Below, piece by piece: positions 25,218 to 33,776 of a DNA stretch of 64,000 nt; the first letter of the stretch is position 1; each line of letters begins with the position of its first letter. The stretch is from NCBI GenBank assembly GCA_904419145.1, contig CAJFQQ010000006.1:1-64000 (forward strand), read 5' to 3'. This stretch comes from an uncultured Oscillospiraceae bacterium. GTDB lineage: Bacteria; Bacillota; Clostridia; Oscillospirales; Oscillospiraceae. Made by a program: the position numbers and the translations under genes. Below the pieces are notes generated by a model. The model saw only the letters and a list, made by a program, of their open reading frames with translations, searched no databases and was not told where the DNA came from.

Positions 25218-26276
25218 TTATGTCAGGTGCTCATAGGCATCAATATTGATGTCCGAGAAGGAGGACATCTCCCGGTACATAGCCAATGCCATATCCAGCA
25301 GGGGGATCACCGCTACCGCACCTGTCCCCTCCCCCAGACACATTCTGGCGTAGAGGAACGGTTCAAGGCCCAAAGCCTCCAGCACCATCTTTCCGGCAGG
25401 TTCATTGGAGGCGTGGCTGGCCAGCATATAGTCCAGAGCAGCAGGGCACAGCCGCGCCGCCGCTAGAGCCGAGACAGAGGAAATAAACCCGTCGATCAGC
25501 ACCGGCACATGGTACAGTGCGCCGCCCAGAAACACGCCCATCAGGCCCGCGATATCCAGTCCACCCACCTTGGAGACTGTATCCACCGGGTCACTGGCGT
25601 CCGGCCGGTTCACGGCAATACCACGCCGGATGGCATCCACCTTCCGGCGAAGGCCCTCCGTGGAGAGACCAGCCCCCCGGCCGGTGACCTCCTCCGCCTC
25701 CCGGCTCAACAGCACAGAGGCTACCGCAGCAGAGGTTGTGGTGTTGCCGATGCCCATTTCCCCGGTGGCCAGCAGGCGGTAACCCTGATCTACCAGGTCT
25801 TTTACCACCTCCACACCCACGAGGATGGCCCGTTCACACTCCGCACGGCTCATGGCAGGCTCCACCGCCAAATCGGCAGTGCCACGGCGGATATTCCGCT
25901 GCAATATCTTCCCAACTGTTACCGGAACGGCCACACCGATATCCACCGGCACCACATCGGCTCCGGCCACTCTGCCCATACGGCAGACACTGGATGTGCC
26001 ACGCCCCATATTTTCAGCGATAATGGCCGTAACATCCTGTCCGGACTGGGTAACACCCTCAGCCACCACGCCGTTGTCCGCGCACATGGCCACCACCGCC
26101 CGTTTTGTGATGTCCACAGCTGCTGTGCCGCTGGCACCGGCGATCCGCACAACGGCATCCTCCAACAGCCCAAGGCTGTTCAAGGGGTGGGCCACCGTAT
26201 CCCAGTGGGCCCGGGCAGCCGCCATAACTCCTTGGTCGGCGGGTTTGATCTGTGAAACGACTTCCTGCAATGTCAT
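25218..26276 (-). CDS. cobT: Nicotinate-nucleotide-dimethylbenzimidazole phosphoribosyltransferase
   Basis: A 352-residue enzyme that activates the lower-ligand base to an alpha-ribotide. It has the typical DNGVVAEGVTQSGQDVT, LLATGEMGIGNTTTSAAVAS and LGEGTGAVAVIPLLDMAL (catalytic Glu about residue 318). No lower-ligand synthesis genes (bza, bluB) occur in the window, so the base must come from elsewhere. It overlaps cbiA by four bases. Confidence 0.95.
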   Translation of the reverse strand: MTLQEVVSQIKPADQGVMAAARAHWDTVAHPLNSLGLLEDAVVRIAGASGTAAVDITKRAVVAMCADNGVVAEGVTQSGQDVTAIIAENMGRGTSSVCRMGRVAGADVVPVDIGVAVPVTVGKILQRNIRRGTADLAVEPAMSRAECERAILVGVEVVKDLVDQGYRLLATGEMGIGNTTTSAAVASVLLSREAEEVTGRGAGLSTEGLRRKVDAIRRGIAVNRPDASDPVDTVSKVGGLDIAGLMGVFLGGALYHVPVLIDGFISSVSALAAARLCPAALDYMLASHASNEPAGKMVLEALGLEPFLYARMCLGEGTGAVAVIPLLDMALAMYREMSSFSDINIDAYEHLT

Positions 26277-27655
26277 AGCGATCCCTTCTTTTTCTGAAAA
26301 TCATATTCCGCGCACTTTTTGACGTACCGCGCCGCCGCATCCGGGGCGGCGCAGAGGTGGAAGTGGGGAAATCCCGCGTACATGGTTTTGGTATGATAAG
26401 CACAGTCCCAGCCCCGCTGAGACTGTGGCTTTTGGGCACTGAAATCTGTCCCAGGAGCGCCGCTCTCCCAGTAGTGAAACTCGTGGGCCGGAAGGGACAT
26501 CCCCGCCGGGCCCAGGAGCCCGTCCGTCCGGGCGGTCAGCGTCACGTACCCAAAGCGGCGCAGCCGGTCTGTCCGGGTGGCGGGAGCGTGGATCACGCCA
26601 GCCATAGGCCGGGCCGTCCCCCCCTCATCCTCCAGGGTATCGTGGAGGTAGAGGAACCCTCCGCACTCGGCGATGGTGGGCATCCCCGCCCTGATCACCT
26701 CACGGATCGCACGCCGCATAGCGGTGTTTTCCGACAGCTCCCGGGTATAGAGCTCTGGATAGCCGCCCCCTAAGTACAGCCCTCCACAGCCCTCCGGCAG
26801 CGCGTTGTCCCGCAAGGGGGAAAATTCCACCAACTCCGCCCCCAGCCGCTCCAGGAGATGGAGCGCATCGGCGTAGTAGAAGCAGAACGCGTGATCCCTT
26901 GCCACAGCAATACGGGGCCGCCTCGCTGCGGGCTCAGGCAGCGCCATCGGCGCTGCCTCCAGGTCCGGGGCGCTTTGAGCCAGGGCCAGCAGGCCCGCCA
27001 GATCCACATGCTCCCGCACCAGCCCCGCCAGCACGGAGAGCTTTTCCTTCAGTCCCGCCACCTCTGCGGCGGTGACCAGTCCCAGGTGCCGGCTCTCCAG
27101 AGCGCAGTCCGGGCGCTCTGGGAGGAAGCCGTAGACATGGATGCCGGTTTCCCTCTCGATAGCCTCTTTCAACCTGGGATAGAGCATGGGAGAGATCCGG
27201 TTCAGGAGTACCCCCTGGATATTGGCGTCGGGACGGAACGTGGCCATCCCCTTCACCAGTGCCGCCGCCGACAGAGCCCGGCCCCGCCCATCCAGCACCA
27301 GCACCGCCGGCGTTCCGGTCTCCCGGGCCAGATCATAGGCACTGGCGTCGCTTGTCATGGCAATGCCGTCGTAGTAGCCCATGACCCCCTCGATGATGCT
27401 GACGCCGCCGGTGGAGCCGTTTTCATACAGCAGGGCGCGGGTGGTATCCCGCCCCAGGAAAAACAAATCCAGATTCCTCGACTTGGCGCCGATGACCTCG
27501 CTGTGGAACATGGGGTCGATATAGTCCGGCCCGCACTTAAAGGCAACCGGCTTTACACCCCGCTCCACCAAAGCCTCTAAAATGGCACAGGTCATGGTGG
27601 TCTTGCCGCCGCCGCTGGCGGGGGCGCACAGAAGGAGCCGCGGCAGATTACTCAT
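26273..27655 (-). CDS. cbiA: Cobyrinic acid a,c-diamide synthase
   Basis: A 460-residue glutamine amidotransferase acting on the a and c carboxylates. The N-terminal P-loop is APASGGGKTTMTCAI (11-25); the C-terminal GATase has TIAECGGFLYLHDTL with the nucleophilic Cys and LPAHEFHYWES with the His. ATG 27655 overlaps the cbiET stop by eight bases. Confidence 0.94.
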   Translation of the reverse strand: MSNLPRLLLCAPASGGGKTTMTCAILEALVERGVKPVAFKCGPDYIDPMFHSEVIGAKSRNLDLFFLGRDTTRALLYENGSTGGVSIIEGVMGYYDGIAMTSDASAYDLARETGTPAVLVLDGRGRALSAAALVKGMATFRPDANIQGVLLNRISPMLYPRLKEAIERETGIHVYGFLPERPDCALESRHLGLVTAAEVAGLKEKLSVLAGLVREHVDLAGLLALAQSAPDLEAAPMALPEPAARRPRIAVARDHAFCFYYADALHLLERLGAELVEFSPLRDNALPEGCGGLYLGGGYPELYTRELSENTAMRRAIREVIRAGMPTIAECGGFLYLHDTLEDEGGTARPMAGVIHAPATRTDRLRRFGYVTLTARTDGLLGPAGMSLPAHEFHYWESGAPGTDFSAQKPQSQRGWDCAYHTKTMYAGFPHFHLCAAPDAAARYVKKCAEYDFQKKKGSL

Positions 27656-28850
27656 GGCACGCCGCCTCCCCGGAGAGGATCCACACCGGGTTCTGTGCGT
27701 CCATCAGGTGATAGCGCCCGGCCTTCCGGGTGCGGGTAGCGGCGATCTGGACGATATCCGCATCGGCAAAGCCCAGGGCGTCGAAGCACCGCACCGCCTC
27801 GCCGATGGTCTCCAGGGTCACGGCGGTCACCACAACCCGGACTCTGGGATTTTTCTCCAGCGCCAGGCGGAGGATAGCCTCCATGTTTCCGGCCGTCCCC
27901 CCCAGGAAGATCCGGTCCGGGGCCGGCAGGTCTGCTAATGCCTCCGGAGCCACTCCCTCCACAATATGGAGGTTTGTCAGGCCGAATTTGGTTTGATTTT
28001 CCTCCAGGAGGGCCACCGCCTCCTGTTTGCGCTCCACCGCGTAGACCTGCCCCTTGGGGACGGCGTAGCACCCCTCGATAGACACCGAGCCGGTGCCGGC
28101 CCCTACGTCCCAGAGGGTGTGGTACTCCTCCAGATGGAGCTTGGAGATACAGAGGCTGCGGACCTCCTCCTTGGTCATTGGTACCTTCCCCCGCTGGAAG
28201 GCGTCGTCCGGGATGCCCGGGGCGGTATAGGCGCGGCAGATGGGGTGGTCGTTCTCCGCCAGCACCACGGCAAGGCTGTCAAAGTCCCGCCCCGCCAGTT
28301 CCCCGGCGGTGCCCCGTGTGATGGCCTCGTCGCTGTAGCTCAGCCGCTCCCCTACCGTGATGCGGATGTCAGCCATGCCCCAGTCCCGCAGCTCCCGGCA
28401 CAGATCTCCGACCCGGTAATTGCCGCCGGTGAGGACAAAGGTGCGAGCGTGGCTCTGAATCTCCCCCGGGGCATTGTGGGCGCGGCCGTGGGCCGATACC
28501 AGGTGGACGTCCTCCCAGGGGGTGTGGCACCGGGCACAGAAGTACACCAGGCTGCTGATCCCCGGCAGGGCCTCCACCTCGTATCCCTCCAGCAGGGGGT
28601 AGAGGTTCTTGGCCCCGGAATAAAAACCGATATCTCCGCTGAGGAGCACCGATACGGGCCCTGTGCCCTCCGCGGCGATGGCCTCGGCAATGTCTTTCGC
28701 CAGGATCGCCCGGACCAGCTTCTTCCCCGCATAGCCCTCCAGGAGCCGGGGCGCGCCGATGAGCAGGCAGCTCTCGTCAATGGCCCGCCGGGCCGCCAGG
28801 GTCAGGGTGTCCGAATTTCCCATCCCAACGCCAATCAAATAGACCTTCAT
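27648..28850 (-). CDS. cbiET: Precorrin-6Y C5,15-methyltransferase (decarboxylating), CbiE-CbiT fusion
   Basis: A 400-residue fusion. Residues 1 to about 200 are the CbiE methylase (VYLIGVGMGNSDTLTLAA; LLSGDIGFYSGA; LPGISSLVYFCAR). About 215-400 is CbiT, with the class-I SAM motif LWDVGAGTGSVSIEGCY and IFLGGTAGNMEAIL. It performs C5 and C15 methylation and decarboxylation, as CobL does in the aerobic route. It overlaps cbiJ by four bases. Confidence 0.94.
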   Translation of the reverse strand: MKVYLIGVGMGNSDTLTLAARRAIDESCLLIGAPRLLEGYAGKKLVRAILAKDIAEAIAAEGTGPVSVLLSGDIGFYSGAKNLYPLLEGYEVEALPGISSLVYFCARCHTPWEDVHLVSAHGRAHNAPGEIQSHARTFVLTGGNYRVGDLCRELRDWGMADIRITVGERLSYSDEAITRGTAGELAGRDFDSLAVVLAENDHPICRAYTAPGIPDDAFQRGKVPMTKEEVRSLCISKLHLEEYHTLWDVGAGTGSVSIEGCYAVPKGQVYAVERKQEAVALLEENQTKFGLTNLHIVEGVAPEALADLPAPDRIFLGGTAGNMEAILRLALEKNPRVRVVVTAVTLETIGEAVRCFDALGFADADIVQIAATRTRKAGRYHLMDAQNPVWILSGEAACHE

Positions 28851-29587
28851 CGTTCCATCATCCTCACGATCGTGTCCTGCATCTCATCCATGAGCAGCCC
28901 CTGCTCCTCCACAGGCCGCTCCACCACCAGGAGGGCACAACCCGCCTCCCGGGCGGCGTCGGCCTTCTCCCGGAACCCGCCGTAGCTCCCGGTGTTCTTC
29001 GTCACCAGGGTCTTGATATCGAACTGGTGCAGGGTGGCCACATTCATTTCCCGGGAAAAAGGCCCCTGCATGCAGATGATATTTTTCGGCGGGAAGCCCA
29101 GGCTGAGGCACCGCTCCAGGGAGTCCGTCATAGGCAGCACCCGGGGAAAGCAGCGCTCCACAAGGCCCGGGAGGGCAAAGTAGTTCAGCTCCTTGCTGCC
29201 GGTGGTGAGAAGAACGTTCCCCGGAAGCTGCAGCAGCATCTCCGCCGCTGCGGCCATGGTATCCGCCTTGTGGCACAGGTCCTCCCCGTCGGACTGGCGC
29301 AGCAGACGCAGATAGGGCAGTCCCGCAGCCTCCGCCGCGGAGCGGATATTCTTGGTCACCTCCACGGCATAGGGATGGGTAGCGTCGATGACCAGGGTAT
29401 AGCCCTCGCCCATTAAAGCCTCCATACCGGAGGCGTCCATCCGTCCCACGTGGACGTCCATCCCCTCCGGGAGCAGGGTCTCGCCGTACTCCGTGGCCAC
29501 GGAGACCGTAAAGGGAATGTGCTTCTCCTGGAGCCAAAGGGCCAAGTCGTGGCCGTCGCCGGTACCGGCAAAGAGCAAAATCTTCAT
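28847..29587 (-). CDS. cbiJ: Cobalt-precorrin-6A reductase
   Basis: A 246-residue NAD(P)H-dependent reductase: LLFAGTGDGHDLALWL at the N-terminus, VIDATHPYAVEVTKNI, LLTTGSKELNYFA, and CMQGPFSREMNVATL with TKNTGSYGGFREK. These are CbiJ/CobK hallmarks. ATG 29587 follows GAGGATTTCC. Confidence 0.94.
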   Translation of the reverse strand: MKILLFAGTGDGHDLALWLQEKHIPFTVSVATEYGETLLPEGMDVHVGRMDASGMEALMGEGYTLVIDATHPYAVEVTKNIRSAAEAAGLPYLRLLRQSDGEDLCHKADTMAAAAEMLLQLPGNVLLTTGSKELNYFALPGLVERCFPRVLPMTDSLERCLSLGFPPKNIICMQGPFSREMNVATLHQFDIKTLVTKNTGSYGGFREKADAAREAGCALLVVERPVEEQGLLMDEMQDTIVRMMER

Positions 29588-29606
29588 GGAAATCCTCGTT
29601 TTCTTC

Positions 29607-30347
29607 TCAGTTCTCCCGCTGGAGGTATCCCCGGGGGGTCACCATCTTACCGCCGATGAGGCTGGTCTGGCTGTTGCCCACAAAGACGGTGGTGAACATG
29701 TCCACTTCCTCATTGTCCCGCAGGGCCTTCAAGGTGCAGGTCACCGCCCGCTCCCCCTCCCGGCCGATGTTCTGCACATAGCCGCAGACCGTGTCCGGGG
29801 ACTTGCCATGGGAGAGCAGGATATCGCAGGCCCGCTGGAGGTAGTCCTTCCGGCTGTGGCTGCGGGGGTTGTAGAGGCAGATGACAAAGTCCGCCTCCGC
29901 CGCAGCGGCCAGGCGCTTCTCGATCTTCTCCCAGGGGGTGAGCAGGTCGCTGAGGGAGATGACCGCAAAATCGTGGGTCAGCGGCGCCCCCAGCACCGCA
30001 GCGCCGCCGCAGGCGGCGGTGATGCCGGGCACCACCTCGATGTCGATGGGCGGATACTCCTGGGCCACCTCGTAGATGAGGCCGGCCATGCCGTAGACCC
30101 CGGAATCCCCGGAGCAGACCACGGCGACATGTTTCCCGTCCACAGCGGCCTCCACCGCGGCACGGCAGCGGTCCACCTCTTTCTTCATGCCGGTGGACTG
30201 CATCTCCTTGTCCGGGAACGCCTCCCGAATAAGGTCAATATAGGCGGTGTAGCCCACCACCAGGTCCGCGGCCTGGATGGCGTCATACGCCCGGCCGGTG
30301 AGGTCCCGGCCCGCGCCGGGGCCCAGACCCACAACAGTCAGTTTCAT
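29607..30347 (-). CDS. cbiH: Cobalt-precorrin-3 C17-methyltransferase
   Basis: A 246-residue tetrapyrrole methylase: LTVVGLGPGAGRDLTGRA, VVCSGDSGVYGMAGLIYE, VPGITAACGGAAVLGAPL, and CLYNPRSHSRKDYL. It catalyses C17 methylation with ring contraction. The ATG at 30347 (GGAG upstream) is chosen over the frame reaching 30395, which falls in the cbiG-cbiH gap. No Fe-S extension is present. Confidence 0.94.
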   Translation of the reverse strand: MKLTVVGLGPGAGRDLTGRAYDAIQAADLVVGYTAYIDLIREAFPDKEMQSTGMKKEVDRCRAAVEAAVDGKHVAVVCSGDSGVYGMAGLIYEVAQEYPPIDIEVVPGITAACGGAAVLGAPLTHDFAVISLSDLLTPWEKIEKRLAAAAEADFVICLYNPRSHSRKDYLQRACDILLSHGKSPDTVCGYVQNIGREGERAVTCTLKALRDNEEVDMFTTVFVGNSQTSLIGGKMVTPRGYLQREN

Positions 30348-30409
30348 TGGTTGATTCTCCTTACAATTGTTATGGTAACGGATGGGAAGCACCATCCGCC
30401 GCTATCCAT

Positions 30410-31417
30410 TCAAAAGCCGGGCAGCATGGCTACCGCCACGGTGACGCCGTTCCCCGCCTGCTTGGGCACCGTCAGCCGCCCCCCGGAGAGGACAGCAGCG
30501 CGCTCGCAGACATTGTCCACGCCGGTGACGCCCTTCACAAATTCCGAGGGGGTAAAATCCCCCTTGGCCTTTTGCAGTTCTTCCGCCGTGTAGGTCGCCA
30601 AGGGGACCCCCAGAGAGGCACAGAAGGCCAGCAGCCCCGGCTCGTCCTGTTTCAGGTCGATGGTCCCCACCTGCTTCACCGCAGCCAGGTCCCACCCCTG
30701 GAGGACATCCTCCACAGCGGCACGGATGGCCGCCTCGCTGGTCCCCCGGCGGCATCCGATGCCCAGGGCCAGACACTTCGGCACCAGGCGCAGCGTCTCC
30801 GGAAAGGGACCGCCATCGGCCCGGCAGGTCACCCAGACCCCCAGGTCCGCCTTTCCCTCGTAGAGCCCCTCCGGGCAGTCCAGAGGGAGGTCGCTGGCAA
30901 AGCCCACCCGCTTCCCCTCCAGAAGGGCGGCGGAGACGGCCTTGGCAAGCCGGCGGTCCGTAATGACAAAATCGTGCTTCACCGCCCACTCGTCCACGGC
31001 AAAGAGGCCATTGACATCGGTAGCGGTGGAAATGACGGCGGTGCCGCCAACGATGACAGCCACCCGGCGGGCCAGATCGTTGGCCCCGCCCACATGGCCG
31101 CTGAGGAGGGGCACTACAAACCGCCCGGCCTCGTCCAGGCTCAGCACCGCCGGGTCGGTGAATTTGTCCCTCACATAGGGGGCAATGGCCCGGACAGCAA
31201 TGCCCGACGCGCCCACAAAGATCAGGGCGTCCTGGTCTGCAAACCGCGCCCCCGCCCAGGCGCCAAGGCTTTCGTAGGCATCGGGCAGGTCCAGCTCTGC
31301 GGCCAGCTTTTCCCCGCAGGTCAGGGTACACCGATGCCCGTCCTCCGAGAGCACCCGGGCCAGATTTCGGGCCAGGGCCGCTCCACGCCGGGTGAACGCG
31401 GTGAGGGCGATGTTCAT
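30410..31417 (-). CDS. cbiG: Cobalt-precorrin-5A hydrolase
   Basis: A 335-residue CbiG with the three expected parts: N-terminal domain (IALTAFTRRGAALAR), a central stretch FVGASGIAVRAIAPY with PLLSGHVGGANDLAR, and the C-terminal GIGCRRGTSEAAIRAAV. It opens the ring-A lactone and releases acetaldehyde. It overlaps cbiF by four bases. Confidence 0.94.
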   Translation of the reverse strand: MNIALTAFTRRGAALARNLARVLSEDGHRCTLTCGEKLAAELDLPDAYESLGAWAGARFADQDALIFVGASGIAVRAIAPYVRDKFTDPAVLSLDEAGRFVVPLLSGHVGGANDLARRVAVIVGGTAVISTATDVNGLFAVDEWAVKHDFVITDRRLAKAVSAALLEGKRVGFASDLPLDCPEGLYEGKADLGVWVTCRADGGPFPETLRLVPKCLALGIGCRRGTSEAAIRAAVEDVLQGWDLAAVKQVGTIDLKQDEPGLLAFCASLGVPLATYTAEELQKAKGDFTPSEFVKGVTGVDNVCERAAVLSGGRLTVPKQAGNGVTVAVAMLPGF

Positions 31418-32172
31418 CTGCTGGCCTCCCGGTAGCCGTGGGTAAAGGTGGGGTCATAGAGCTTGCTGCGCTCATACTGATCGCCCAGGAAGCCGCCCAC
31501 GGTGATGAGGGCCGTCTTTGTGATATGGTTTTCCTTCGCTGTTTTCGCCAGGGTGCCCACGGTGCAGCGGAACACCTTCTCATCCGGCCAAGTGGCCTTA
31601 TAGACAATGGCCGCCGGGGTGTTGGCGGTGTAGACGCCGCCGGCCAGGAGCTCCTTCTCCACATCCTCCAAAAGCCCCGTGGAGAGGAAAAGCACCATGG
31701 TGCAGCCGTGGGAGGCCATCTTCCGCAGTGCCTCCCCCTCGGGCACCGGCGTCCGGCCCGCCATGCGGGTGATGATGACGCTCTGGGACACCTCGGGAAG
31801 GGTGTACTCCGCGTGCAGTGCCGCGGCAGCCCCGCAGAAGGAGGACACGCCGGGGGTGTCGTCATAGGGCAGGCCCAGCTTGTCCAGCTCGTCCATCTGC
31901 TCCCGGATGGCCCCGTAGAGGCAGGGATCGCCGGTGTGGAGGCGGACGGTGCCCTTTCCGTTCTTCTCATTCTCGGCCATCACGGCGATGACCTCCTCCA
32001 TGGTCATGCCGGCGCTGTCGTAGACCACGCAGCCCTCCTTTTTATAGTCCAGCAGGGCGGGGTTTACCAGGCTCCCGGCGTAGATGATGCAGTCCGTCTC
32101 CCCCAGCAGTCTCGCCCCCCGGACGGTGATCAGGTCCGCTCCGCCGGGACCTGCGCCAATAAAATGAATCAT
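31414..32172 (-). CDS. cbiF: Cobalt-precorrin-4 C11-methyltransferase
   Basis: A 252-residue methylase: IHFIGAGPGGADLITVRGAR, LHTGDPCLYGAIREQMDEL, TPGVSSFCGAAAALHAEYTL and ITRMAGRTPVPEGE, all diagnostic of CbiF/CobM. A 64-base gap separates it from cbiD and shows no extra gene. Confidence 0.95.
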   Translation of the reverse strand: MIHFIGAGPGGADLITVRGARLLGETDCIIYAGSLVNPALLDYKKEGCVVYDSAGMTMEEVIAVMAENEKNGKGTVRLHTGDPCLYGAIREQMDELDKLGLPYDDTPGVSSFCGAAAALHAEYTLPEVSQSVIITRMAGRTPVPEGEALRKMASHGCTMVLFLSTGLLEDVEKELLAGGVYTANTPAAIVYKATWPDEKVFRCTVGTLAKTAKENHITKTALITVGGFLGDQYERSKLYDPTFTHGYREASR

Positions 32173-32236
32173 ACGTTCCTCCTATATCGTCACTGTCTTA
32201 TTCGTTTCAGTGTGTTGTTTTCTGGTTTCCTGTGGA

Positions 32237-33376
32237 TCACTCCGCCCGGTGCAGTGCCAGCAGCCGGTCCGCTCCCGGTGTTTTTCCCAGAACGCCGAAC
32301 TGGTTGGAGAAAAACACCGCTTCGATCTGCATGCGCTCCCCCGCCCGGTGCTTGAGATTCTCGTCCAGCGCGGCGGCAATGGAGGTCAGCACCGGCTCCC
32401 GCAGCCCCGCTGTCTCCAGCAGCTCCACGGCCCGGTCGGTGGTGGGGCTCTCAAACACAGCGCGCACCAGCGCCCGGTCCCCGCCCTGCAGGGCGGTGTG
32501 GGCCGCCAGGGTCTCCCGCCGGCCGTCGGCGGTTCTGGAGTGGGTATTCATGGCTCCGCCGGCCACCTTCACCAGCTTTCCCAGATGGCCCACCAGGAGA
32601 AAGCTCTCAAATCCCAGTCCTACGGCACAGTCGATGGCATCCCCCACGTAGTTGCTGCAAAGGGCCCAGTCCCGAAGGCTCAGCCCCAGCACATCCCGGG
32701 AGAAATCCTCCCCGTAATTGCCAGGCGTCACCAGCACATCCCGGGCTCCTCTGGCGCGGACAGTGGACAGTTCCAGGCGGTTGGACTCGATCAGGGCCGC
32801 CTCGCTCATGGGCCGGACGATACCGCTGGTGCCCAGCACCGAGATACCCCCCACGATGCCTAACCGGGGATTGAAGGTCTTTTTCGCCAGCTCCACTCCT
32901 GCCGGAATGGAGATCACAGCCGAGAGGCCGCCGGTATATCCGTGCTGCTCCATGGCCTGCGTCAACTGCGCCGTTATCATGCGCCGGGGGATGGAGTTGA
33001 TGGCCGCAGCCCCCACCGGCTGGTCGAGGCCCGGCTTCGTCACCCGGCCCACGCCCTCGCCGCCGCCGATGACGATGCCGGGGGACGCCGTCGTTTCCAC
33101 CCGGGCATAGACCAGCGTACCGTCGGTGACGTCCGGGTCGTCTCCCCCGTCCTTTTCCACGGCACAGGCCGCCCAGCCCGGCCCGGACGACGGCTCCAGG
33201 AGAGTTGCCGTCACAGGGATACCTGCCGGCGTCATCAGGCGGACAGCCGCCGGCCAGTCTCCGCCCAGCAGCCGCTCCGCCGCTCCCCGGGCCGCCGCCG
33301 CGGCACAGGAGCCGGTGGTATAGCCGCAGCGCAGCTGCTTTTGTCCCACGGGAATATAGTGCTCCAGTTTTGCCAT
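32237..33376 (-). CDS. cbiD: Cobalt-precorrin-5B C1-methyltransferase
   Basis: A 379-residue CbiD, the anaerobic-route enzyme for C1 methylation. It shows RCGYTTGSCAAAAARGAAE, VGRVTKPGLDQPVG, GISVLGTSGIVRPMSEAAL and LVGHLGKLVKVAGGAMNTHS. ATG 33376 follows AAAGGGGGAC. The longer frame to 33577 runs through the riboswitch and is rejected. It is the first gene after the riboswitch. Confidence 0.95.
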   Translation of the reverse strand: MAKLEHYIPVGQKQLRCGYTTGSCAAAAARGAAERLLGGDWPAAVRLMTPAGIPVTATLLEPSSGPGWAACAVEKDGGDDPDVTDGTLVYARVETTASPGIVIGGGEGVGRVTKPGLDQPVGAAAINSIPRRMITAQLTQAMEQHGYTGGLSAVISIPAGVELAKKTFNPRLGIVGGISVLGTSGIVRPMSEAALIESNRLELSTVRARGARDVLVTPGNYGEDFSRDVLGLSLRDWALCSNYVGDAIDCAVGLGFESFLLVGHLGKLVKVAGGAMNTHSRTADGRRETLAAHTALQGGDRALVRAVFESPTTDRAVELLETAGLREPVLTSIAAALDENLKHRAGERMQIEAVFFSNQFGVLGKTPGADRLLALHRAE

Positions 33377-33399
33377 GCACGTCCCCCTTTCGCCCAGGA

Positions 33400-33430
33400 A
33401 AAAGCGCCCTCCCCATACCAGGGAGGGCGC
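33400..33430 (-). terminator. Intrinsic terminator of the cobalamin riboswitch
   Basis: GCGCCCTCCC/GGGAGGGCGC with a 7-base loop, followed on the minus strand by CTTTTTCC, 24-54 bases ahead of cbiD. It is positioned as the expression platform; GGGGAGG about 20 bases upstream could pair with one arm as antiterminator. Confidence 0.8.
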
Positions 33431-33610
33431 TCGCGTCTCGTTGAGATGCCAGCCTCCCCACCTAGGAGCGCTGTCGGCAGCGGTCACATTCGGGTCATCT
33501 GGCTCACACCCGTAGGTGCTGACAGTAGAGGTAAGACTGCGCCGGATTTTCACCGGACTTCCCCCGTGCCGCGGCATAAGCCGCGAAATGTGGCTGTATG
33601 GATTGTCGCA
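33431..33610 (-). promoter_or_regulatory. Cobalamin riboswitch
   Basis: The minus-strand RNA contains the adenosylcobalamin aptamer core: GGGGAAGTCCGGTGAAAATC, then CGGCGCAGTC, a CTACTGTCAGC segment, and GAGCCAGATGACCCGAATGT before CGCTGCC (the B12-box region). Boundaries are approximate. It lies between a sigma-A promoter and an intrinsic terminator in front of cbiD, so it should reduce transcription of the whole operon when cobalamin is abundant. Confidence 0.9.
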
Positions 33611-33620
33611 TTTGGATTAT

Positions 33621-33649
33621 AGTATAGCAGTTTTCTTTCCTCTTGTAAA
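33621..33649 (-). promoter_or_regulatory. Promoter of the tetrapyrrole/cobalamin operon
   Basis: On the minus strand TTTACA (33644-33649), 17 bases, TATACT (33621-33626). Transcription would begin about 33614, just before the aptamer. Confidence 0.75.
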
Positions 33650-33712
33650 GAAATTTTCCCGGATTGTTTTTCACCATCCCGCAAATTTTTTGCAATTTCC
33701 GTGTGTTTTCCC

Positions 33713-33741
33713 TTGACGCCCCCTGGTCTGTCGAGTAGGAT
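33713..33741 (+). promoter_or_regulatory. Promoter of the AI-2E family permease gene
   Basis: TTGACG (33713-33718), 17 bases, TAGGAT (33736-33741), 36 bases upstream of the start codon. Confidence 0.6.
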
Positions 33742-33776
33742 AGGAATCACAGACATCTTGACGCAAGGAGGCTTCC

